A stretch of DNA of 64,000 nt. Origin: Congeria kusceri. Taxonomy: Eukaryota; Mollusca; Bivalvia; Myida; Dreissenidae. The position numbers and the translations under genes are program-made. Below the pieces are notes generated by a model. It was not told the origin of the DNA, searched no databases, and saw only the letters and a program-made list of their open reading frames with translations. Each line of letters opens with the position of its first letter. Position 1 is the stretch's first letter. Where the stretch lies: contig CM051025.1 of the NCBI GenBank assembly GCA_027627225.1, positions 70,344,069 to 70,408,068 on the forward strand. The letters run 5' to 3'. Of this stretch, positions 12,541 to 24,800 are shown in pieces.

Positions 12541-12757
12541 ATGGCGAACCAGCTCGTGCCCCCACTTCCGGTGTCTCGTATGACCACGACAGTCACGTTC
12601 GAGACGCACGGTCGGCATGGCGCCGCGAGTCGGCTGCCCTCTCGACTGTCGCATCTCGACTTGACAGTTCCGGTTCGCCAAACTGGGTCGCGCCTGAGTC
12701 AGGTCAAAGGGCGAACGTTTCAACTGGATGACGACCACTTCTTTGACAGCAGTGACG
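12541..12757 (+). CDS. LRRC74A-like: LRR gene A exon 1 (start codon)
   Basis: ATG at 12541 opens MANQLVPPLPVSRM… and the exon ends in phase 1 at donor GACG|gtaaat. Residues 1-72 are Ser/Thr/Arg-rich with a closing acidic patch (QLDDDHFFDSSD). It is the first in-frame ATG after an acceptor-like site. GC content is well above the surroundings. Confidence 0.75.
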
Positions 12758-15700
12758 GTAAATGTTTATAGTCGGATTGTTTCTCATGAACTTATTCGTG
12801 TTAATTTGATTCTGGTAGATACATGTACCACATTTAGGCCTCGTCCATAAATCCATTTGCCCTTGAAACGGATAACGTACAGTTAGTTTATAATGCACAC
12901 ACGTATGTTATTCGATCGGAAATTAGTTACGTACCATTGCTACCTAACTGCAACGTTAAATTAACTAGATGTAACGAATTCATCGCTAATTCATTACGCC
13001 ATCTTTTATTTCTACCCAACTTTCAACGTTCCTCACACGTACTAAAGCTTCCTTCATACCGTTTAGACGAAAGCAGTGCGCCCTCTGGGAGACGCGGCGC
13101 GGTCGGAGGGGCCAGTCCACGCGAGAACGCGGGCGTGAAGGCATACAAGAGAATCTGCAAGAAATACAGACTGATACCCATACAGAAACTGGCGAGACAG
13201 TTCGGGAAGGAGACTATATCAGCCAGCAACTTGAACATGAGTCCGAAAGAGATCAAGGCATTCTTCGTCGCGCTTGTGGTATGCCAATTTCATTTTGTTT
13301 TGTTTTTCAACGATATGCTTCGTTGATATATCTATATTGCCCTTTGTTTTATTAGATTAAGTTACTGAACACGAATAAGACAAATTAGACTACATAATTC
13401 TTTACGGAGACATTTACTGGAATATACATGTACCGTTATACTTGTTTGTTGTGATATTTGCCGCTGTAAACTTGACAGCACACATGCTATTTAACTTGTA
13501 TTATAGACGTATCTGACCGTTCTTTTTGAGTGGCAGCCTAAAAATAATTAAGCGATAACCAATATTTTAAACGAATGTCTTGATTTATGTTTGTGTGTGT
13601 GGTCCAAGTAAGATTAACTTAACAAAGAATGCACCTTATGAAAGGGTGCAATGAATGCGTTGAGATGTCCCACATGATAAAAATGGGAGCTAAATTAGTA
13701 CGTCCATTTACCTGATTTAATTAAGATATTTTATATATTTTTCAATGGCAAAGTTCATTTATCAGATATGCTTTTTGGGAAATTATACGAAGGTTAACAT
13801 AGCTATTATTAAAAATTGGTGATAATTATTGAAATTCGAATTTTTTTCTCTCGTGAAATTTTTTACTTGTTTTTGTCCTCTTTGTGTCATTTTGACAAAG
13901 AGTTGAAAAGAAGACACCGTATATATTTGTTGGTTTTGAGCAGTGCTTCGGTATAAACAACCCGATATATACCCGTTTTAAATCAATTAAATTATAATTG
14001 AGTGTTCACTTGTCCAAACACACATTTTTGTTGTACAAACGAGGATAAATTCAATTACTTTTAAAGACTTATTACGTGAAACGCGACCCGACCAATACTA
14101 CTTGTATTCGTCGGTGTTATTTGGTGTTTTGTTAACATTTGTTTGTAGTACATTGTACTCAAAATTTATTATTTCTTCTAATAATAAGGAGCTATTAGTG
14201 GTTTCAATTTTCTTCATATTGGACATATTTGATAGTCAATGATTTACGTATACAAGTCTATATTAAACATTTTATTGTCAATGATTATTTAAGTATACAT
14301 GGCATAACCGAGGACGAACGGATTATGATAGAAAATGAACTCCAGAATATTAGGTCAGGCGCGATACAGGATTTGAAGTAAGAGGTAGGGGGCGGACAAT
14401 TGAGTACCACCTAACCTATAAATATATATGTCTTTTGCAAAACAATGACATACATTGCGCGATATCATCGTTTAGCTTTTTGCACAGATCCTTGAAGTGT
14501 ACTTACCTTCTGCGCAACATAACAACATAACACGATAAGAAAGCTGATAAACTTATATTATTATATGATCAAAAAGTATGTCCCAGTTGTTAAAAATTGA
14601 AATTTCATAAACTTTTACAAGGGGCGTACGCCGACTCCGCCCCACCCCTGCTAAATCGGCCTATGGGTCTTGTAATCAAAACGCTGATAGAAACATACTT
14701 GGTTACCGTCTTTCGTTTTACGGGGTAAAATTATAGCATGTTGAATTTAAAGACAAATTATTCACACGAAATAGTAATAAATATATTATCCAACGTTGAA
14801 TACATACATTTGTACATATAGGAATATCAGACACTATGATTGAAGTTTTCTGATCCCAGATCAACAGAATTTCGTTTTTTATTGATAGTTTGCATATTAT
14901 TTTTGTTTGATTCTTAATATTAATGCAATTTAAATGTAGTGTCATTGACGGGGCCTTTCTGCACTGTTCGTTGATAAAAATTCCTTAATCCAAAATACTT
15001 ATCGGTGTTTATAAAACGATTTTTATTTGAGACATCAGACGCAAGACAAGATTATGAATCCCATTAAAAACCATATCCATTTGTTTAATGTTGTTTACAT
15101 AATTCCTATACGACCAAAATCACACGTGCAACATATGTGCATTTAACAAATACAAAATCCGTGTCACAATTCACATATAGCATAATCTATCAATATACAT
15201 GTAATATGTATGTGTTTTTGTTTCGACGAACAGTTTTTATGAATATGCACAAAGCACACATTTTATTGGAAACGACACGTACGCAATATTTCTGAAAAAA
15301 AAGTTCTGTAAAAAAAAAAGTAGGCCGCAAAAGTCGAATAAAATAATATTCGCGATGTTTATATCAGTCTATCAAATGGGCTATATAATGCAAAACTACG
15401 TGTGATTACGTAGGCGTAAAAAAGTATGTTTGTTTCAGGTAACCCGACCTACCCTAAAAAAATGCCCCGACCCAAGAACATTTTATTGGGTTTGTCAGAT
15501 TGATTTTTGCTTTATTTACCTTTTTCAATAATTAAATGTGATTTTGGATAAATAAGCGTTTTGTTTTGATAGTATCCACTTATAAACAATGTTTAAGGAT
15601 AGTACTGTTACGTTTTGGATATTTATTCAGTTTAAGAATATTCAAGTTCACCATTTACCAAATAAAAAAATAAATAAAAAATAAAAAATCCCGACCTACC

Positions 15701-18560
15701 TACCTAACATTTTTTGTTACGCCTTATCAAACGAAGTGCTAACACATATTTAAAGGGACAGTTTCACAGTTTGGCGTTGGAAAAACATTTCTCTAAAAAT
15801 GGAACTTGTAAACCTTATTGTGTAGAATCTATCGAAACGTTTTGTCTGTAATATGCTGTTTTTTTTGCAAAACATAATTATTTAGATATTTATTTTGCCG
15901 TTTGTGTCAGTTTCAGAATTATTTCTCACAGACAAAAACTGTGAAACTGCGCCTTTCAGTCTTCTTTGATGTCGAAGTAATTGAATCGATAAAATTATAA
16001 CCAGTCACTTTTGTATGCATACATAGAAATTAATTTTTAAGGAAGGCACCTGTATATGTAACTTGAAGTGGAACATGAAAGGGGACATTAATTTGTCACT
16101 AGGCGATTTCTGTATATTGTTTCTTCATTTCTGTTTCGTAAACGTTTTATCACATTCATTTTCAGAAATACTATGTGAACGACAGTAATTGTGAACAGGT
16201 AATTATTAATCATTAATCAGTAATATTTTGGCCCATATTCACCAATCCATTCTTACATTTAAGAATAAAGAACAAACTAAACTCAAGAAAAAATCCTTCT
16301 CAAATGTGCTGGGTACCGAGTTGTTATTAATAAAATGCAGAATGTTGTAATAAAAGCGGGCGAATGCCAAATACTATTCAAATTAACACCGCTTTCAGAA
16401 CACAACAGTTTCAAAAATAGTCTATATTATTACGTCTTAAGTCTAAGAAAATGTTGCTGAATACGGGCTCGCGTCTGACGCCTTTTACTCAAAGCAGATT
16501 TATGATAATAAATGAAAACAAAAGCACAACTTTAAAAGCTGACTTCTTCAGAATAAACACAAAATATTTTGCTATTCTGAAGTCGAAATTAAAGATCTTG
16601 TTTGACAAGTTAGATTTTTTATTCAAACATAGTTGATAAATAGTGGATAACAGAGTCAGTTGCTGGATTTATTGGATTAAAAACATTTTATAAAATATAC
16701 TGATATCGTAAAAAATAACAACTGTTCAATACAGCAAATGCCGTATTGCTTCTTGTCTTTCTAGCGGAAATCATGCAGTGTAGTTGAAATTTTATTTGAT
16801 TGATGCAACGGTTTGTTTATTATTCTAACATGATACTTGTAAATTTTTCTATAGACAATGAACAAAATTATCGTTGTTAAACTACCAAATAAACAACGCA
16901 AAAAGTATTCCCGATACTGAGAGGAGCATAGTAAAATATAGTTCTCATTACAATTGCAAAAATATTTGTCAAATCACGTGAGAATCGAAAAAAATTCTCA
17001 ATATCGTTGTTTATCGGCCAATAAACAACTCTTTGTCGTTCTGATCCATGGCTATTAAACCAATCGGGCTTTCGCCCTCGTGGTTTTATTCCTACGCATC
17101 AGAACTCCAAATCGTTGTTTATTGGCCGAAAAACAACGATAAATCGAAAATTATTTCATAAATCAACAATGGTGGAAAACGAATATTTCTTATTTTTTCT
17201 TTGCAAACAATGCTTTTTTGACTTGGGCGTGTTCGGTCGCCGTGTATATTTAGTATCTGTGTCATACTAATGCTTTGGCCCAGCTTTTTATAAAGCTAAG
17301 CTCAGGAAAAGCAGGGCAGACATCTTGACTGCGTTTTGAGACACACATGGGCTTAATAATTCTGAATTTGTATCATACGGGTCCAGTCCAATCTACATTC
17401 CAAAAGGTACATGACAAATTGTGTAAAATATTGTTTATCATATAACTACAAGATTATTGAGAGAAAGAGCGATATATCGTCTAAGTTCAACACGTCGATG
17501 TGTGCAAATTCTTCTTTATCTAAGCCACTATACTATCAATTAGTTCAACACGTCGATGTGTGCAAATTCTTCTTTATCTAAGCCACTATACTATCAATTA
17601 GTTCAACACGTCGATGTGTGCAAATTCTTCATTATCTAAGCCACTATACTATCAATTAGTTCAACACGTCGATGTGTGCCAATTCTTCTTTATCTAAGCC
17701 ACTATACTATCAATTAGTTCAACACGTCGATGTGTGCCAATTCTTCTTTATCTAAGCCACTATACTATCAATTAGTTCAACACGTCGATGTGTGCCAATT
17801 CTTCTTTATCTAAGCCACTATACTATCAATTAAACGCCTACATATTCTTGAATAACTTTCGAACCGTCTCCTGTTACGCTGAGGTGGTTAAAACCTATAT
17901 ATTTACCTCGATTATTGAAACACTTTCGAGTCCGTTTCCTGGATAGAACCAGTACTTTGTGTCTATTGATCATTCGAACGCTCCCGAGCAAGTAATGATT
18001 TCACGTCCTCGCGATCTGATGGCGGACACCATATCCATCAGACCACTGCGACTCTTACTCTGTACTCCACAGGTTGGGGAGAGTGACGTCTTGACGACTC
18101 TCGTGCTAGATGGTAATATGCTGCCCACCCCACAGATTCTGTACGTGGCTGATTTCGGACAATCTCACAGATTCCTGGCGGACCTGGTGAGATATCAGTA
18201 TATCGTTAATAAGCCATAGGATTATGACATAACATACACAGTTCATTCAAGACTGTTATAAATATAAGTATGTTAAAAACGATATTTGATAGATTGCTGG
18301 AACAAGCGAGATCTTCAATATAATAAAAACCAATATTGATGTAAGAGCATGTTTTACTGCTGATTCCTGAATTATAAATAGCACGGACATAACTGAACGA
18401 TGAAAAATATTCATAATGAGGATCATAAACAATTAAATTGCTGTTGACAATAATGATAATGAAGAAGAAGAAGAAGACGACGATGATGATGACGATGATG
18501 ATGATGACGATGATGATGATGACGATGATGATGATGATTATGATGATGATGATGATGATT

Positions 18561-18597
<37 letters not shown>

Positions 18598-18799
18598 CGA
18601 TGATGATGATGACGATGATGGCAACAATGGCAATGATGACAATGATGACAGTGATAACGATAATGACGATAATGACAGCGACGACGGTCGACGACTGCGA
18701 CGAAGACGATGCTGCTGCTGCTGCTGCTGCGAATGATGATGATGATGATGATTATTATTATTATTATTATTAGTGGTAGTAGTAGTAGTAGTAGTAGTA

Positions 18800-18857
<58 letters not shown>

Positions 18858-21800
18858 TAGTAGTAGTAGCAGTAGTAGTAGTAGTAGTATGATGATGATG
18901 ACGATGATGACGACGGCGACGATCATGATCATAATTATTGTGAATATAACCGTGTATCACCGTTATTTGTGTTTCAGTCTCTAGGTGGATGCGGACTGTG
19001 CTCTCATGCCCTAGCTGAGCTGACGACGTTCGTCACCAAATCTGCAACCATACGTAGACTCGACATTAGCAGTAAGTTCACCACAAATAAGTAGCCATAG
19101 AATTACTGTACAGTGTTTGCAGCCATGGAGTTTTGAATGTCAAAACCAAAAGAAAGAGGAATGTAAAGTTTCAGGAACTATAACGGCGTAATGTTAAAAG
19201 TGATCATGCCAATAAACTTGTGTCTTTGAAATATGTTTGCGTACTTCTGTGGGAGTAACGAAGTTTAGATATAATTATGAAAGACCTGCCGTCCAATACA
19301 GCCCCGACGCTTTGGGGAAGGGTTTCCGATAACATTTTGCTAGTTTCGGGAAACTTTCGAGATCCCTCATCAATAAAATGGGCGGAGCTTGGCCATCGCC
19401 ACTTGTTCGGCATGTATTCGCGGAGTGGCATACGAAAGCTTACAGTATAAACGCCGAAATTAATCAAACTAGCTGAATTCCCGGCGGAAGGATGCCAAAA
19501 GTATCGACATTAGCTTTCGAATGTTTTCCGATCGTTCGAAAAGTTGTCGAATCGTTGCCGATAGAATTCTGAAGTGTTGCTGATTTGACAGGCGGTGTAT
19601 ATAAACGATGCCAACTATTATCTAATTATGAGTTGCTAATGGGACACGATGGATGTTAGAGGCATTCACCTTGCACTTCAGTTTCAAATCCAGGCTGAAA
19701 TGGATGCTATGCTTACCTTGGGATTGTACTTGAATCAGAGAAGAAGACGTCGTCGATGACGGATCTGCTCCGTGCTCAAAGAAGACAGGAGGCTTCATTA
19801 TACAATACATCGATGCTTGGATACCAAAATGAAGATGTCTCTTTGATCAAACAGTATTTTATGATCATGCCAACAATGACATTCTCCAGCGTTTGCATTT
19901 AATACCTCTGTGTTGGTGTGGAAAGTTTATGCCATTTTGAGTAAGAAGTGTGTACTGCCGAGCTTCAGGGAGATGCAGTTCATGCCATTTCCCTTTACTC
20001 CATTAGCCTGGCGTTATGTGGCCGCCCAATCGGAGAGGTTTAACATACCCCATACGTGTACGGCTTGCTTTTGTCAATGGTGTTTCTAATATCTGAAGAA
20101 GAGTGGGGCGTGCTTGTTCATCCCTTAGATACATTTTTCTTCTCAGCTTGGGCTTTCAGATAGGGTTTACACCTTCATCCGAACTCGAGTACTCATGGCT
20201 GGCTGACTGGTATACCTCACGACCAATCTCTTTTTGTGTAGCTTGTCCTTGCTTCGCACCGTGATAAGTGTTTAATTCACGTGTTGTCATTTTGAAAACT
20301 ATCGGCAACTGTCAACATTGCTTCTGGTGTCGCTCTTTTATAATTCGGATAAAATGGGTCCTCCTCGGCATCTCTTCTGCTGACAATCGACGGTTCTGCA
20401 TCTTTCATTACATTGTCGGTATAGCTTTCACGTTGATACGCCTAACAGAAATCTTCCACTTCCGTCGTCTTGAGGAAACTTTCGGCATCGATTCAGCTTC
20501 CTTCAGGGTACGCTCGGGATGGCTAAGATTACAAAACCTCGCAGGAGGCTTTACGAAGATGCCGAGTTAAGCCTGCCGTCCACTACAGCCCCGATGCGTT
20601 CTGTAAGGGTTGCAGATAAAAATGTGCTAGTTTCGGGAACCATTCGGAATGAAATGGGCGGAGTTTTTGCCACCGTGCTTGTTCGGCATGTATTCGCGGA
20701 GCGACATACGACAGGTTGCGGTATAAATCCCGAAACCTATCCGAAGTCACCGAATGCCGACAGTTTCGGAATTAGCTTCCGAATGTTTTCCGATGGTGCG
20801 GAAAGGTTGCGGTAACATTGCAGAACATGCTGAATAGTTGCCGATTTGTTGTCGACAGAATGCTGAAATGTTTCCGATTGGAAGTTGGGGTATATGAACG
20901 ACGCCGAACGACGCCGAACTACAATCGGATTATCAGTTCATAGCCCGAAATTTAGGTGCATTCTCATTGCCCTTGATGTCATGCTTGTCTTGGCAATTCT
21001 CCTGACACAGAGAAGAAGACATCGATTGTGGATCAAACAGTATTTGAGGATCACGCCAAACATTTTGGATAACATACCCCACCGTCCAACGCCTCGCATT
21101 CAGAAAAAAATAAACAAGGTCCGTAACACCCTACTTGCTGGCCTAAAGCTTGCAAAGACACTGAGTAACATGACATTTGTGGACACGTACGCTTTCTTTG
21201 TGTACGACGTCTGTACTTCTGTGGAAAGTGTATGCCACTTTGTCCCAGAAGTATCTACTCCCCAGCTTCAGGAGTATAATGATGAAGTTCTGGTAATTCC
21301 AAATACTCCTTAAGGCCTGACGTGAAATGGCCGCCCAATTTTAGAGAAGGTGTAACATGTCCCATACTGTTGGCTTTCACTTGGCATTGCATTCTTTAAT
21401 AGCAAAAAGAGTGGCATGATTATGGGCATCCCTTAGAGACTTTTTCATATTTTTTCTTCTTCTCAGCTTGGGCTTTCAGATAAAGGTTTAAGCTTCCAAG
21501 ACAAAGACTTAGGATCATACCTTCTGTAATGTTCAACGGCTGACTGCCTAGTTACCTCACGCCAAACTTCTTCTTGAGTAGTTTGTTCATGACTTGCACC
21601 ATGATAAGCATTAAATTCACAAGAACAATTCAAACACTATCGGCAAATAAATTGACGGCATCAATTCTGCTGTCGCTCTTTTATAGTTCGGGGAACACGA
21701 CTAATGCTCGGCGTCCCTTCCGCTGACAATCGGCTTCTTCAGCGACGATTCGGCATCTTTCATTACATGATCGGCATAGCTTCCGCGTGTACACGCGAAA

Positions 21801-24800
21801 AGAACTCTTCCACTCGTAGTCTTCGGAGAGCGTTCGATATTGATTCAGCTTGGTTCAGGGACCGCTCGGGGTGGCTAAACCGATAACGAAGCCTCACAGA
21901 AGGCTTTCCGACGAAGCCGAGTCAATGGCGACTGGATGCCGAAGTTTTTGCAATCCCGAACAGGCCCCGTAGTGCCAAGAAGGTTCCATAATTGTTTAGG
22001 AAGGACAGTTCCAGAACATCGCGAATACATGCCGCAACACCCCGATTTTGCCGAATTCGCTTTCGGAAAACCTTCGGGGCCTATTGGATGGCAGGTTTTA
22101 ATGGCGATGGGTTCCCAAACGTCCCAAATGGTTGCGATGATTTGCCGAAAATTTCGAAGAAGTCCCAAATAAGCAATTTGGCGCCCAAGTGTTAACTCTT
22201 AAAATGTGGATGCCGAAGCTTTTTGGCCCGAAGTTCCAAGATGGTTTCCAGAACTGTTAAGGAAGGACACGGAAGTGTTCCAAAAAATCGCAAAGACATG
22301 ACGAAACATTCCGATTTTGTGGATTCCGCTTTTCGGTGACCCTTTGTGGACCTTGTGGACGGCAGGTTTTTAATTAAGCTTGATAAATATTTTGGAGGCA
22401 AACTACCTGTAAGTCAACTGATAATTGTTTTTGCAGATAATAAAATCACCGACGCAGGCTCAGAAGCTATTACAAATCTTATTGAGGTAAGTTAGATAAA
22501 ATCCTGCTATATACAAATGGCAAATATAATGATGGCATATTTAGCAAATGTAATGTTTGCATATAATAAAAATACATTTCACAATACTTCTTTATGCCAA
22601 TAGTTGATCACTTGGCCGTAGTTCAACGATGTAAAAGGATTAAAACGTCCGTGTTCGAAATCCCACGTCATTAATCGTCGTCGAATGTCAGGAGACCGGC
22701 TTTGGATAATCCCATTGGCATAACTAAACTGAATCAAATTCATATTGCGAAAGTCTTTGGATCTGATTTCCCCTTTTAGTACTCAGACAGTACTATATAA
22801 TATAATACTATTTATGCATACGTATTTGCGCATTCAACAAAGAAAGTACTTGTCGTGTAGATAGATGCACACTAGCATGGCAAAATAAAAAATAAAAAAC
22901 ATACAAACAATATTAAATATAATGTATGTATCAATAAATCAGCATTATATGTCAATGATGACACAAAAAAAAGAGTTCAAAAGATTTCAAAAGTGCTAAA
23001 TACTAACCTTTTTCATTTAGCACCATTGGCATATTTTTAAATGCACCTGTTTCACAATAATCGAACTTTTGAAGTAAATTTAAAACTAAATCATGCCGTT
23101 ATATTGCAGCTGCAAACTGGTTTCTGAAATTTTAAAATAAACTGCTACCTGTATTGTTCTGTTAATATCACATGCTATTATTGCAGAACAGTAACAGTTT
23201 AGAAATACTCATTCTTCGCGGTAACAAACTTGGTGAATGTGGTGTACAGATTGGCAAGGCCATAGGTAAGAGCTTTCAACTACTTTGGACAGGGTAGATT
23301 AGAATGGTGACCTCCTGGGCCCGCATTCACAAAGCTCCTTAGGGCAAAATTAAGTAAATTCCTTAAATTCGTAACATTCCTTAAGTCTCTTACTGTTTCC
23401 TGTATAGGTCTTTTAACATTAAAATGTTGTAAACTTGTAAATATTGCTTATTTTGTTTAGTATTGTAGCCTTCTCTGTACACGAATCATTGGGTTTCACA
23501 TAGAAAATTTGACCTAAAATTTTCACTAAAGTTAAGATTTCCCTTATGAGATTTATAAGTATCAGCCCAGACGTGTTCAGAATCTGTCCGCACAAACAAT
23601 AGTCAGCCTATTCCAATATGCATTTACTACAATTATAGTTTTCCTAAGCCTCTTTGTATTGTAGTGGTGTCCTCACTCTTATGACATGTCACATGTCATT
23701 TAATGCTTTAAACTAACTTATAATATACAATACACATTTTCATGACTTAACATTCGGTAATAATAGCTGTTGCAACTATATTACAATCTAGCAGGATGAC
23801 GATTATCTAGCAAAGCTTTGAGTTCATACAATCTCTATTAATAACAATATGGGTTTTTCCGGTTTTTCAATATTGTAAGATATAGATTTTCATTCCGCAG
23901 TTCATAAATAAATATTTTATTTAAATTACTTTGCTGTAAATGTGACTAATATGTTTGAAATATAATCAGCAAATGTTGTGAACACAATACATGCATGTAA
24001 CTGCTGTGGCCTCCTTTAATATGTATAATACAGATGAAAACACCAGCATCAAATACCTGGACCTCAGCTGGAACCATATTAGAGGGAACGGGGCGATCGG
24101 CATTGCCAAAGGCTTGGCGGTATAAATTGGGGCGCCGTTTATTTGACTTATTGCATCTACATATTTTTCATGTCATAATGCCTTAATTAAACGACATAAG
24201 TGCGCTGTATTGACAAAACAAGTATGTAAAACATGTATAGGCTGACTGTACAGTGTTGATTTATGCATTTGCACATGGTGCAAGTTTCTCGTGTTTTCAA
24301 TTGATATTTAATTATTTATTATACAATTGATAGTAACATGTAACTGTGTTGTATTGAAATGGAAATACACTGTAACGCTTAAATGAAAGCTAAGCACTTA
24401 AGTTGGATATTGGCATTAAATATAGGTTTTGCCTTCTTACAAACCGTAATCAATTAAACGTCAACGTAATGTACTCATGCCTTAAAGCGGCAGCTGTATA
24501 CCGTAGGCCCTCGACATAAACCGTTCCCGTTAAAACTGTCGCAAAATTGATTTTCTTTTATAGCGAATTTCGGCAATATAATTTTATCATATTGGTTTGC
24601 TGTACACGTATACAGAACAACATCGGTTTGGAGACCCTGGTGCTAAGCTGGAACGGGTTTGGGTACGAGGGTTGTGCGGCCATGGGGTACGCCTTGGCCA
24701 GTAACACAACCCTGAAGTCACTCGACCTGGCCAACAACCGCATACATCCCCAAGCACTGTTTGAACTGATCAAGGGAATAGACAAGAACAAAACATTAGT

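Larger units (their letters stand above)
13279..16165. other. Intron 2 of LRR gene A
   Basis: AT-rich intron without coding signal. It contains two short inverted-ended repeats (15413-15723 and 15752-15958) listed separately; the rest shows nothing distinctive. Confidence 0.6.

Noticed and set aside
17484..17831. CRISPR-like regular array
   Set aside because: Units are contiguous 58-base tandem repeats without unique spacers, in a eukaryotic intron.
18423..18984. Long ORFs on both strands rich in Leu, His, Met, Ser or Thr
   Set aside because: They are translations of the compound GAT/GAC/CTG/TTA/TAG microsatellite in intron 4 of LRR gene A.
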